Made by a program: the position numbers and the translations under genes
From: Streptomyces sp. MST-110588
GTDB lineage: Bacteria > Actinomycetota > Actinomycetes > Streptomycetales > Streptomycetaceae
Reading direction: 5' to 3'
DNA: 64,000 nt
Assembly: GCF_022695595.1 (NCBI RefSeq)
Contig: NZ_CP074380.1
Coordinates: forward strand, 5,462,001 to 5,526,000
In this document: in pieces, positions 1-7,511 of the stretch
Layout: the number at the start of each line of letters is the position of its first letter
Position numbering within the stretch: the stretch's first letter is position 1
Notes under the pieces: model-generated
Database searches by the model: none
The model's input: the letters and a program-made list of their open reading frames with translations, nothing else
Told to the model about the DNA's origin: nothing

Positions 1-903
1 GCGCTCGAAGAGGTCGTCGAGAAGGAGCTGGAGAGGCACCTGAAGGCCGCCAAGGAATGGATGCCCCACGAGTACGTGCCCTGGAGCGACGGCCGGAACT
101 TCGACGGGGTGATGGGCGGGGAGCCGTGGGCGCCCGAACAGTCCAAAGTCAGCGATATCGGTCGTATCGCGCTGGTCGTCAACCTGCTGACCGAGGACAA
201 CCTCCCCAGCTACCACCACGAGATCGCCACCCTCTTCGGACGGGACGGCGCCTGGGGCACCTGGGTGCACCGCTGGACGGCGGAGGAGGGCCGGCACGGC
301 ATCGTGATGCGCGACTACCTGCTCACCAGCCGCGCCGTGGACCCGGTCGAACTGGAGCGGTTCCGCATGGCGCACATGTCGGCGGGCTTCGAGTCGGACA
401 ACGCACACAGCATGCTGCACTCCGTCGCGTACGTGGCCTTCCAGGAGCTGGCCACCCGCATCTCGCACCGCAACACCGGCCACCACTCCGGCGACCCCGT
501 CTGCGACCGGATGCTGGCCCGCATCGCCACCGACGAGAACCTGCACATGGTCTTCTACCGGAACCTGCTGGCCGCCGCCTTCGAACTCGCCCCCGACCAG
601 ACCATGAGCGCGGTGCGGGACGTGGTCGTGGGCTTCCGGATGCCCGGCCACGGCATGCCCGGCTTCGAGCGCGCCGCCGCCCGGATGGCCATCGGCGGGA
701 TCTACAACCTGCGCATCCACCACGACGACGTGCTCCAGCCCGTACTGCGCTACCTGAAGGTCCTGGAGATCGGCGGGCTGGGACCGCTGGGGCTGCGCGC
801 CCAGGAGGAGCTGGGGATGTACATGGGCGGACTCGACGGGCAGGCCCGCAAGTTCGACGAGCGGCTCGCCGCCCGCAACGCGCGCATCGCGGCCAGGAGC
901 TGA
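1..903 (+). CDS. Acyl-ACP desaturase (5' end outside window)
   Basis: Ferritin-like di-iron desaturase that would introduce a double bond into acyl-ACP using O2 and reduced ferredoxin. The reading frame is open from base 1 and there is no convincing start, so the N-terminus lies outside the window; 300 codons are visible. Two di-iron ligand motifs are present: EEGRH about 95 codons in and DENLH near codon 180, each of the ExxH type of plant and actinobacterial soluble desaturases. The C-terminal half is helical and basic. It ends 45 bp before the LysR gene on the same strand; no terminator is obvious between them. The family assignment is firm; the substrate position is unknown. Confidence 0.85.
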   Translation, partial: ALEEVVEKELERHLKAAKEWMPHEYVPWSDGRNFDGVMGGEPWAPEQSKVSDIGRIALVVNLLTEDNLPSYHHEIATLFGRDGAWGTWVHRWTAEEGRHGIVMRDYLLTSRAVDPVELERFRMAHMSAGFESDNAHSMLHSVAYVAFQELATRISHRNTGHHSGDPVCDRMLARIATDENLHMVFYRNLLAAAFELAPDQTMSAVRDVVVGFRMPGHGMPGFERAAARMAIGGIYNLRIHHDDVLQPVLRYLKVLEIGGLGPLGLRAQEELGMYMGGLDGQARKFDERLAARNARIAARS

Positions 904-936
904 CGCCGTACAGGTGATGCCGGCGGTGCGTGTACG

Positions 937-942
937 TACGCT
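937..942 (+). promoter_or_regulatory. Putative -10 element of a leaderless lysR transcript
   Basis: TACGCT fits TANNNT and lies 6 nt before the ATG at 949. There is no Shine-Dalgarno sequence before that ATG. This spacing would put the transcription start at or next to the start codon. No clear -35 is visible. Confidence 0.35.
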
Positions 943-948
943 GCCCGC

Positions 949-1884
949 ATGGCCGACTGGGAGATCAAGAAGCTGCGCGTCCTGCGCACCCTCCACGAAG
1001 TGGGTACGGTCACCGCGACCGCCGAGGCGCTGCACATGACGCCCTCGGCGGTCTCCCAGCAGCTCACCGGCCTCGCCAGGCAGCTCGGGGTGACGTTGCT
1101 GGAGGCCCAGGGACGGCGGGTACGGCTCACCGGCGCCGCCCACCTGGTCCTGCGGCACGCCGACGCGCTCTTCGCGCAACTGGAGCGCGCGGACGCCGAG
1201 TTGCTCGGCTACCTCCAGGGCGAGGCGGGAGAGGTACGGGTCGGGGCGTTCTCCACCGCTATCCCGGCCCTGGTCGTGCCCGCCGTACGGGAACTGCGGC
1301 GCAGCCGCCCGGGGCTGACGGTCCGCGTACGGGAAGCGGAGGCGGCCGAGGTGTACGAGCTGCTGGCCGACGGCAGTGTGGACCTGGCACTCTCGCTCGC
1401 CGCGCACGCCCCGGGCCCGCGCGACCCGAAGTTCACCCACGTCCCGCTGCTCGCCGACCCGCTGGACGTGGCGCTGCCGGCCGGACACCCGCTGGCGGCC
1501 GAGCCGGGCCTGCGGCTGGCCGACCTCGCGGATGAGCCATGGATCTACGGCACCGACGGCCCGTGGGCCCAGATCACCACGACCGCCTGCGAGCACGCCG
1601 GATTCGTGCCCGAACGGGCGCACGCCGCCGTCGGCTGGACGGCCATCCTGTCGATGGTCGCGGCGGGAATGGGGGTGGCGCTGGTGCCGCGGATGGCCAT
1701 GGCGGGGGAGCGGGGCGGCGCCGGGGTCACGGTGCGGGTGCTGCATGCCGACCAGCCGCGCCGGCATGTCGTGGCGGCGGCGCGGCGTGGCTCGGAGGGG
1801 GCCCCGGGCCCGGCCCGGGTGCTGGCCGCCCTCCAGCGGGCCGCGGCGGGTCAGCCCCGTACCCGGACCGTTCAGTCACACTGA
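949..1884 (+). CDS. LysR-family transcriptional regulator
   Basis: A 311-residue LysR-type regulator. The N-terminal winged helix-turn-helix (residues about 5-65) contains the typical TMTPSAVSQQL-like recognition helix (HMTPSAVSQQLTGL), followed by a linker helix and a periplasmic-binding-protein-like effector domain from about residue 95. The ATG at 949 has no ribosome-binding site but sits just after a -10-like hexamer, so translation may be leaderless. The next gene downstream, 154 bp away on the same strand, encodes allantoicase, and a perfect T-N11-A dyad overlaps the lysR stop codon. Control of the allantoicase gene is therefore a reasonable inference. The effector is unknown. Confidence 0.85.
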   Translation: MADWEIKKLRVLRTLHEVGTVTATAEALHMTPSAVSQQLTGLARQLGVTLLEAQGRRVRLTGAAHLVLRHADALFAQLERADAELLGYLQGEAGEVRVGAFSTAIPALVVPAVRELRRSRPGLTVRVREAEAAEVYELLADGSVDLALSLAAHAPGPRDPKFTHVPLLADPLDVALPAGHPLAAEPGLRLADLADEPWIYGTDGPWAQITTTACEHAGFVPERAHAAVGWTAILSMVAAGMGVALVPRMAMAGERGGAGVTVRVLHADQPRRHVVAAARRGSEGAPGPARVLAALQRAAAGQPRTRTVQSH

Positions 1885-1887
1885 ACG
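1869..1887. promoter_or_regulatory. Dyad with T-N11-A core, candidate LysR operator
   Basis: The arms CGTTCAG and CTGAACG are separated by TCACA, a perfect 7-bp inverted repeat. The core (TCAG...CTGA) fits the T-N11-A pattern bound by LysR-type regulators. It overlaps the lysR stop codon and lies about 150 bp before allantoicase. Function is inferred. Confidence 0.4.
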
Positions 1888-1893
1888 AAAACC

Positions 1894-1907
1894 TCGAAAA
1901 CTTTCGA
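1894..1907. promoter_or_regulatory. Perfect 14-bp palindrome before allantoicase
   Basis: TCGAAA-AC-TTTCGA is a perfect AT-rich dyad in otherwise GC-rich DNA, seven bases after the preceding dyad. It may be a second half of the operator region or an independent site. No binding protein can be named. Confidence 0.3.
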
Positions 1908-2038
1908 TGGACCGGTACGAAGCCCCCTGCCAAGGTCATCTCATACGCACCGCACCGCACCGCACGCACTTCGCCGCACCGCACCGCATCGCACGCACCG
2001 GATCGCACGGCCCGCGCCCCGCCGACCGAGAGGCAGAG

Positions 2039-3358
2039 ATGACCACCACCCCGGCCACCGGCCCCGACCACTCGCGCAACGTTTACTCGCGCAGCGATGA
2101 CTCACACATCGACGCCCCGCGCACCGAGGACGCACGCACCGAAGACCCGCGCGCCGACGCCACGCGCAACGATGATTCGCGCACCGACACCCCAAGCACC
2201 GAAGACCCGCGCACCAATGACGCGCGCGCTGTCGACCCCCACGCCAACGACGCCGCCCCGTACGGCGGTGGCGATCCCTACGCCGACTACCGCGCCGCGC
2301 ACTTCCCCTTCACCTCGCTCGTCGACCTCGCCGACCGCCGCCTGGGCGCCGGTGTGATCGCCGCGAACGACGAGTTCTTCGCCGAGCGGGAGAACCTGCT
2401 CCGGCCCGGCCCGGCGGTCTTCGACCCCGAGCGCTTCGGCCACAAGGGCAAGATCATGGACGGCTGGGAGACCCGCCGCCGTCGCGGTGCCGACGCCGAG
2501 CACCCCTTTCCCGCCGACGAGGACCACGACTGGGCGCTGATCCGCCTGGCCACCCCCGGCGTCATACGCGGCGTCGTCGTGGACACCGCCCACTTCCGCG
2601 GCAACTACCCGCAGCAGATCACCGTCGAGGCCACCGCGCTCCCCGGCACCCCCGGCCCGCGCGACCTGCTTGCCGACGGTGTGAAGTGGCAGGAGATCGT
2701 CCCGCGCACGCCGGTGCGCGGCCACGCCGCCAACGGCTTCGAGGTCCGCACCGAGCGGCGTTTCACCCACCTGCGCCTCAAGCAGCACCCCGACGGCGGC
2801 ATCGCCCGGCTGCGGGTGTACGGCGAGGTCGTTCCGGACCCCGCGTGGCTGGACGTGCTCGGCACCGTCGACCTGGCCTCCGTCCTGCACGGCGGTGCCG
2901 TCGAGGACGCCTCCGACCGCTTCTACTCCTCGCCCGCCCAGATCATCCGGCCCGACCTCTCGCGCAGGATGGACGACGGCTGGGAGAACCGCCGCCGCCG
3001 GGTCGCAAACACCCACGACTGGGTACGCTTCCGGCTCGCCGCGCAGGGTGAGATCCGTGCCGTGGAGATCGACACCGCCTACCTCAAGGGCAACGCCGCC
3101 GGCTGGGCCGCCCTCCACGCCTGCGACGCGGCCACCGGCGACCCGTCGGACGACGCCTCCTGGTTCCCGGTCCTGCCCCGGACCGCGCTCCAGCCCGACG
3201 CCCCGCACCGCTTCGTACTGCCGCACCCGGTGACCGCCACCCACGTCCGGCTGGACGTCTTCCCCGACGGCGGCGTGGCCCGTATGCGCGTACACGGCAC
3301 CCTCACCGGAACCGGCCGCGCGGCCCTGGTGCGCCGCTTCGAGGAGCTGAGCGCCTAG
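2039..3358 (+). CDS. alc: Allantoicase with repetitive N-terminal extension
   Basis: Hydrolyses allantoate to ureidoglycolate and urea in purine degradation; cytosolic. The 439-residue product contains two tandem copies of the allantoicase beta-sandwich domain, each marked by a DGWE(T/N)RRRR segment (KIMDGWETRRRR and RMDDGWENRRRR) and a GxVxDTAxFxGN-type segment. The family core begins near residue 82 (FTSLVDLADRRLG). The first ~80 residues are a polar, Asp/Arg/Thr-rich tail made of degenerate RTEDPR-like repeats, which is unusual for the family. The ATG at 2039 has GAGAGGCAGAG just upstream; a start closer to the core cannot be excluded. The LysR gene lies upstream on the same strand. Confidence 0.9.
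   Translation: MTTTPATGPDHSRNVYSRSDDSHIDAPRTEDARTEDPRADATRNDDSRTDTPSTEDPRTNDARAVDPHANDAAPYGGGDPYADYRAAHFPFTSLVDLADRRLGAGVIAANDEFFAERENLLRPGPAVFDPERFGHKGKIMDGWETRRRRGADAEHPFPADEDHDWALIRLATPGVIRGVVVDTAHFRGNYPQQITVEATALPGTPGPRDLLADGVKWQEIVPRTPVRGHAANGFEVRTERRFTHLRLKQHPDGGIARLRVYGEVVPDPAWLDVLGTVDLASVLHGGAVEDASDRFYSSPAQIIRPDLSRRMDDGWENRRRRVANTHDWVRFRLAAQGEIRAVEIDTAYLKGNAAGWAALHACDAATGDPSDDASWFPVLPRTALQPDAPHRFVLPHPVTATHVRLDVFPDGGVARMRVHGTLTGTGRAALVRRFEELSA
2110..2232 (+). repeat. In-frame degenerate repeats in allantoicase 5' end
   Basis: Repeated GCGCACC(G/A)A(G/A)GAC units encode RTED/RTND/RADA variants. The A-rich GAC/GAT-biased composition differs from the rest of the gene. The non-coding DNA just upstream (1950-2000) is also made of CGCACCGCA-like repeats, so slippage is a likely origin. 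Confidence 0.6.
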
Positions 3359-3405
3359 TACGGGAAGCGGCCCACCGTCCCGGGTGACGGCGCGCGCTCG
3401 GACCG

Positions 3406-3411
3406 TAATAT
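3406..3411 (+). promoter_or_regulatory. Putative -10 (TAATAT) for the GNAT gene
   Basis: TAATAT is a strong, AT-rich -10 match 41 bp before the GNAT start. TGACGG 15 bp upstream is a poor, short-spaced -35 candidate. Confidence 0.3.
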
Positions 3412-3452
3412 GCTCCAGTGGCTAGCACCTATTACGTGGGGAGGTCGTACGG

Positions 3453-4100
3453 ATGGATACCGAGATCGTGCGGGCGTGGGTCGATGGCTGGGCCGTCTCG
3501 CGCGGGGCCGCGGTTCCGGTGGAAGAGCCCTGGGGATTCAGGATCGACGTCGGACTGCCCGAACATGTGACCCGGCACGTCATACCCGACGCCGACGAGG
3601 CGCTCATCGGCCGGCTCGTGGAGAAGATCACGGGGCCCGGCACCTGGCTCAAGACGTTCGTGGACCCGGAGGTCATGGCACCCTGGCTCACGCCCGCCTG
3701 GTCCTATGACGACCCCTGCTTCCTGATGACGACGACCCTGCACACCTCCGCCGTGGAGGTTCCGGCCGGTTACCACGTACGTACGTGGGACCGGGGCGGC
3801 GTCACCCGTGCCGTCGTCCTGGCCCCGAACGGGGGCTATGCCGCCCGTGGCCAGGTCGCCGGTCCCCCCGGCGCGGAGACCGTGGTGTTCGACCAGATCG
3901 AGACCGCGCCCGCGCACCGCCGCCGGGGCCTGGGCCGGGCGGTCATGCGGGCCTTGGCCAACGCGGCGGTCGCGGAAGGTGCCCGGGCCGGGGTGCTCGG
4001 CGCGACGGTCGAGGGCCAGAGCCTGTACCGGACGGTCGGCTGGACCACCCGTGCACCGCTCACCGGCGTCGTCCTGAAGGCGTCCGGCACCGGGGAATGA
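3453..4100 (+). CDS. GNAT-family N-acetyltransferase
   Basis: A 215-residue acetyl-CoA-dependent acetyltransferase. The C-terminal part holds motif A of the fold: a beta strand (VFDQIETAPA) followed by HRRRGLGRAVMRALA, whose RxxGxG loop binds the acetyl-CoA pyrophosphate. The N-terminal ~110 residues are less conserved and probably form the acceptor side. The ATG at 3453 has an excellent GGGGAGG (3438-3444) 8 nt upstream. The substrate cannot be told from sequence. It is a single gene, followed by 15-bp tandem repeats and transporter debris. Confidence 0.8.
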   Translation: MDTEIVRAWVDGWAVSRGAAVPVEEPWGFRIDVGLPEHVTRHVIPDADEALIGRLVEKITGPGTWLKTFVDPEVMAPWLTPAWSYDDPCFLMTTTLHTSAVEVPAGYHVRTWDRGGVTRAVVLAPNGGYAARGQVAGPPGAETVVFDQIETAPAHRRRGLGRAVMRALANAAVAEGARAGVLGATVEGQSLYRTVGWTTRAPLTGVVLKASGTGE

Positions 4101-4125
4101 GCGACCGGGCGGAGTCCGGTCCCTC

Positions 4126-4155
4126 GGGCAACTCATCCCCGGGCAACTCATCCCC
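4126..4155 (+). repeat. Two exact 15-bp tandem repeats
   Basis: GGGCAACTCATCCCC occurs twice head to tail, followed by two decayed copies (GGACAACTTCTCC and GAGCAACTCGG) up to about 4180. The array lies just after the GNAT stop codon in apparently non-coding DNA. Confidence 0.7.
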
Positions 4156-4285
4156 GGACAACTTCTCCGCGAGCAACTCGGAACGTGCCGGACGCCTTTG
4201 AGCGGCGTCCGGTTCGATCGGGTTGCCCGCTCCAGCCGGGTCGCATGGTCCGGTCGGGGCCTGCGCTCGGACCAGGTCGCGTGGT

Positions 4286-4827
4286 TCACCCGGGCGCGCG
4301 CCGGCCGCGTGGCCCGGCGAGGTCCCCGGCGTACGCGTCCCGCTTGCCTTCCCGGGCGGCGGCTTCCGGGCGCACCGGATGCACGTACGGACGGTGCCGC
4401 TGTGCCCGCCGGACGGCGAGCGGCGCCGCCAGGCCCGTCAGGGCGAACAGGGCCCCCATCACGTACCAGCCGGGGCGGCCCCAGGTGACGCACAGCGCCG
4501 TCAGCAGGGCCGGGCCGAACACGCCCAGGTACTGGCCGGTGGCGTGCCGTGGGGCGAGGGCGAAGGACACTTCGAAGCCCCCGCGGAGTGCCACAGTTCG
4601 CCGACCGTGTGGATCACCACGGCGGTCATGAGCAGGGCTGTGGCGGCCCACCCCGGCGTCCTCGCGGTCGGTGCGATCAGCGAGCAGGAGACGAGGAAGG
4701 CCACGCCCGACCGGCGGCAGGCGCCGCCGCCGGCCGCGGGCGAATCGATGCCGCGGCTGGCTCGTACCTGGAGTGCTACGACCATCACGGTGTTGACCAG
4801 CATGGTGCCCGACACCAGCCAGCGCGG
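4286..4827 (-). pseudogene. MFS transporter fragment, C-terminal half, frameshifted
   Basis: Read right to left this resembles the last six transmembrane segments of a major facilitator transporter. It starts abruptly with MLVNTVMVVALQVRASRG, typical of TM7 after the central loop, runs through VIHTVGELWHSAG, then must change frame to continue as GFEVSFALAPRHATGQYLG and end near 4286 with a basic tail. The frame break lies in the C run at 4578-4582; one extra base would restore it. The N-terminal half is missing altogether: opposite-strand transporter sequence begins at about 4800. It is therefore a true remnant irrespective of the frameshift. Confidence 0.7.
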
Positions 4828-5146
4828 GGCGCTCGTGGCCTGCGGTGTCTGTGTCTGGCTCGGGTTCTTCGGGCTCGGCTGGTACGGCCCGTGGGTCGCG
4901 TATGTGACCGAGTCGGCCCCGCCGGGCAGGACGGGATTCGCCCTGGGCCTCGCCATGTCCGTCAACCAGGTCGCCGTCGTCGTGGTGCCGTCCGCCCTGG
5001 GCCTGCTCAAGGACCGTACGGGCAGCTTCGCGCCGGGCTGGGGCCTGCTCGCCGTGCTGACCGGCGCCGCTTGGGCGGTCACGGCCCGCGGAGAACGCCG
5101 GGCGCGGGCGCGGACCACCGCGGCAGAACAGCAGGTCGCGGCCTGA
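4802..5146 (+). pseudogene. MFS transporter fragment, last TM segments
   Basis: The plus-strand frame encodes about 105 residues resembling the end of a different MFS transporter: a hydrophobic helix (CVWLGFFGLGWYGPWVAYV), a GRTGFALGLAMSVNQVAV segment with the small-residue spacing of TM11, a DRTGSFAPGW loop, a last helix and a charged tail. No start codon with a ribosome-binding site precedes it, and homology stops where the opposite-strand MFS fragment begins. It is the 3' end of a gene whose 5' part has been lost. Confidence 0.65.
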
Positions 5147-5296
5147 GGCAACCCTGAGTCGCGTGCCGCCGGGATCTGGGGGATGTCTCAGGGGTGGTAC
5201 CCGATGCCGATCAGGGATGACCCTCCGTATCTTTTTCAACTGCTGACGCGCCCTCACAAGGCGCTGGCCAGCACCGATTACGGATGGCGGCGTTCG

Positions 5297-5318
5297 CGTT
5301 GCACTTTCAAGTGCAACG
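5297..5318. promoter_or_regulatory. Perfect 22-bp palindrome, candidate TetR operator
   Basis: Arms CGTTGCACTT and AAGTGCAACG flank a 2-bp centre. The right arm also pairs with a further TTTGCACT half-site (AGTGCAA-CGT-TTGCACT), giving overlapping dyads up to about 5326. It sits just upstream of the predicted promoter of an operon whose second gene encodes a TetR regulator, so autoregulation is the simplest reading. Confidence 0.6.
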
Positions 5319-5332
5319 TTTGCACTCGCCAG

Positions 5333-5361
5333 TTGAGTTAGCAACGCGACATGTGTACTGT
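5333..5361 (+). promoter_or_regulatory. Predicted sigma-70-type promoter of the reductase operon
   Basis: TTGAGT (5333-5338) and TACTGT (5356-5361) are separated by 17 bp, the optimal spacing for an HrdB-type promoter. The predicted transcription start lies near 5368, about 33 bp before the reductase start codon. Confidence 0.55.
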
Positions 5362-5400
5362 CCAGCGCGCAGTGATCAACTGCCCTACTCACCCACAGAG

Positions 5401-5982
5401 ATGACCATGACTGAGCTGAACGTCCTCGCCATATCAGGCAGCCTCAGGGAGAAGTCCTACAACACGTCCCTGCTGTACGCCGCCCAGGAGCTCGTGCCGC
5501 AGGGTATGTCCATACGGATCCACAGTGACCTGCGGGAACTTCCGCTGTACGACCAGGACCTGGACACCCCGACCCCGCCGGACTCCGTACTCGCCTGGCG
5601 CCGGGAGATCGAGCAGGCCGACGCCCTGCTGATCGCCACGCCGGAGCACAACGCCTCGGTCCCGGCCGCCTTGAAGAACGCGATCGACTGGGCCAGCACG
5701 GGAGCCGACGCCGCCCTGATCGACAAGCCGGCCGCCATCATCGGCGCCTCCCCCGGCGCCTTCGGGTCCGGCCGCGCGCAGCTCGCCCTGCGCCAGATCC
5801 TGGCCTCGATCGGCTCCGACCTCGTCGTCAAGCCCGAGGTGGCCGTCTTCCGCTGCCATGAGCGCTTCGACACGGACGGCGTCCTGACGGACCGCTTCTC
5901 CCGACAGCTCCTGACGGACCTGCTCACCGTTTTGGCGACCAAGGTCCACAACAGGAGGATGGTGGCCACCATGGCAACGTGA
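5401..5982 (+). CDS. NADPH-dependent FMN reductase (flavodoxin-like)
   Basis: A 193-residue flavodoxin-fold oxidoreductase of the NADPH-dependent FMN reductase / ChrR-like quinone reductase type. The FMN-phosphate loop is SGSLREKSYN near residue 14 and the isoalloxazine-binding segment is TPEHNASVPAALKNAIDW near residue 80, both diagnostic. The frame opens with ATGACCATG, so residue 1 or 3 may be the start; the ribosome-binding site is weak (ACAGAG). It is the first gene of a three-gene operon with a TetR regulator 55 bp downstream and a cupin after that. A role in detoxifying quinones or electrophiles is an inference from this grouping. Confidence 0.85.
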   Translation: MTMTELNVLAISGSLREKSYNTSLLYAAQELVPQGMSIRIHSDLRELPLYDQDLDTPTPPDSVLAWRREIEQADALLIATPEHNASVPAALKNAIDWASTGADAALIDKPAAIIGASPGAFGSGRAQLALRQILASIGSDLVVKPEVAVFRCHERFDTDGVLTDRFSRQLLTDLLTVLATKVHNRRMVATMAT

Positions 5983-6037
5983 GCGCGCCGGGGAACCGTA
6001 CGGCTTCCTGGCGCACGCGCCAGGAAGGATGCCCCAG

Positions 6038-6694
6038 ATGCCCGATCGATCACCGACACGCTCCGGCGGCCAGCCCGACAAGCGCCGGTCGATCTCCCAG
6101 GCCGCGCGCCGGGTGTTCGGCCGCGAGGGATACGCCCGCGCCAACCTTGACGTGATCGCCGTCGAAGCGCATGTCGCCAAGCGCACCATCTACAACCACT
6201 ACACCGACAAGGAAGACCTGTTCCTGTCGGCCGTGGTGGAGGGCGCCGACGCGGTCACCGAGGCCGTACGCGTCCTGATGGAACGGCACTTGCGTAAGAT
6301 CGTGGATCTGGAGGAGGACCTGACGGCCTTCTGCCTGGACCGGGCCGCCCTGATGGCAGAGTTCCCCGACCACTTCGCGCTCGTCCGTACGATCCAGGCC
6401 GAGGTCACCCGGCTGCCCCCCGCCGTCCTGAGGAAGTGGATGGCCCACGGCCCGCCCTCCGCCCACCAGCGGCTCGCCCCGTATCTCCGGCGGATCGCCG
6501 ACCGCGGGCTGCTGGAGTTCGACGACGCCGAGAAGGCCGCGAACCGGCTCAACGCCCTGACCATGAACGACGTAATGATCCGCTCCTTCTACGGAGCACT
6601 TCCGCTTCCCCGGCCCGTGGTCGAGGAAATCATCACCGACGGCGTCCAGGCGTTCCTGCGCCTGTACACCCCGTCAACCGCTCCCCCTGACTGA
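6038..6694 (+). CDS. TetR-family transcriptional regulator
   Basis: A 218-residue repressor. The N-terminal helix-turn-helix (residues about 15-60) carries the canonical ANLDVIAVEAHVAKRTIYNH stretch; the remaining ~150 residues form the helical ligand-binding domain, with an AefR/DUF-type C-terminal arrangement. The first in-frame ATG at 6029 directly abuts the AGGAAGG box, which is too close; the ATG at 6038 is correctly spaced and was chosen. Position between the FMN reductase and cupin genes, together with the palindrome at 5297, suggests it represses its own operon. Confidence 0.85.
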   Translation: MPDRSPTRSGGQPDKRRSISQAARRVFGREGYARANLDVIAVEAHVAKRTIYNHYTDKEDLFLSAVVEGADAVTEAVRVLMERHLRKIVDLEEDLTAFCLDRAALMAEFPDHFALVRTIQAEVTRLPPAVLRKWMAHGPPSAHQRLAPYLRRIADRGLLEFDDAEKAANRLNALTMNDVMIRSFYGALPLPRPVVEEIITDGVQAFLRLYTPSTAPPD

Positions 6695-6712
6695 CACCAT
6701 CCGAGGAAAACC

Positions 6713-7279
6713 ATGTCCTTCCTGTCGCCCGACTATCCCGAGATCCGCTACAACAAGGACGAGGGCGAGATCAACGCCTCCTACCGTCCGGCCAGTTCGC
6801 CGCCGGACTACACGGCGCCCAACGGGAACACCTTCCACTACCTGTCCACCCGGCTGACCACGGACGGGCTCTTCGGCCTCTACCAGAACCGCATGGGGCC
6901 GGCCATCGGCGGGACCAGCCCGCACTTCCACAAGACGATGTCCGAGGCGTTCTACGTCCTGTCCGGAGAGCTCCACATCTTCGACGGCGAGCGCTGGTTC
7001 GACGCCTCGCAGGGCGACTACCTCTACATCCCGCCGGGCGGTGTGCACTCCTTCGGCAACATCTCCGGCGAACCGGCCGACTTCCTGATGCTGTTCGCCC
7101 CCGGTGGCGCCCGCGAAGGCTACTTCGAGGGTCTTGAGCACGTGGCGGGCATGACCGAGCAGGAGCGGACCGAGTTCTTCCTCCGTCACGACAGCTTCTT
7201 CGCCGACATGACCAAGGGCCCGGCGGCAGACTCCTGGGAGGACCGGGCCGCCCTGCGCAAGTCCTTCAAGACCCGCTGA
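6713..7279 (+). CDS. Cupin-domain protein
   Basis: A 188-residue single-cupin protein. The metal-binding cupin motif 1 is seen as SPHFHKTMSEAFYVLSGE (His, His, Glu ligands) and motif 2 as YIPPGGVHSFGN (His ligand). Such proteins range from quercetinase-like dioxygenases to isomerases, so the reaction cannot be assigned. GAGGAAAACC precedes the ATG. It is co-transcribed with the TetR gene (18-bp gap) and followed by a strong hairpin. A hydroxyquinone- or flavonoid-like substrate would suit the flavin reductase in the same operon, but this is speculation. Confidence 0.8.
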   Translation: MSFLSPDYPEIRYNKDEGEINASYRPASSPPDYTAPNGNTFHYLSTRLTTDGLFGLYQNRMGPAIGGTSPHFHKTMSEAFYVLSGELHIFDGERWFDASQGDYLYIPPGGVHSFGNISGEPADFLMLFAPGGAREGYFEGLEHVAGMTEQERTEFFLRHDSFFADMTKGPAADSWEDRAALRKSFKTR

Positions 7280-7284
7280 TCACC

Positions 7285-7323
7285 GCCCCCGTACCGCCCC
7301 GCACACGGCCGCGGTACGGGGGC
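7285..7323 (+). terminator. Hairpin terminator after the cupin gene
   Basis: Perfect 13-bp stem GCCCCCGTACCGC / GCGGTACGGGGGC with a 13-nt loop, six bases after the cupin stop codon. Confidence 0.75.
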
Positions 7324-7435
7324 ACGGACCGGTGACCGGAAGCCGCCGCGAAGCCGTTCCGCGACCGCCTCGCGACCGCCTCGCGACCGCTCGGGAATTC
7401 CCCGGACACCGCCCGGGGGTCACCGCGGATACACG

Positions 7436-7490
7436 GACGCCGGCCCCCGCGCTCCTGCCCGTTACGAGGCAGGGTGCGGGGGCCGGCGTC
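7436..7490 (-). terminator. Long hairpin terminator of the first pepN
   Basis: Perfect 15-bp stem GACGCCGGCCCCCGC / GCGGGGGCCGGCGTC. The 25-nt loop contains a second stem (CCTGCC/GGCAGG). It lies 21 bp beyond the pepN stop codon. Confidence 0.75.
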
Positions 7491-7511
7491 CACACGCATG
7501 GCCCGTGGTGC

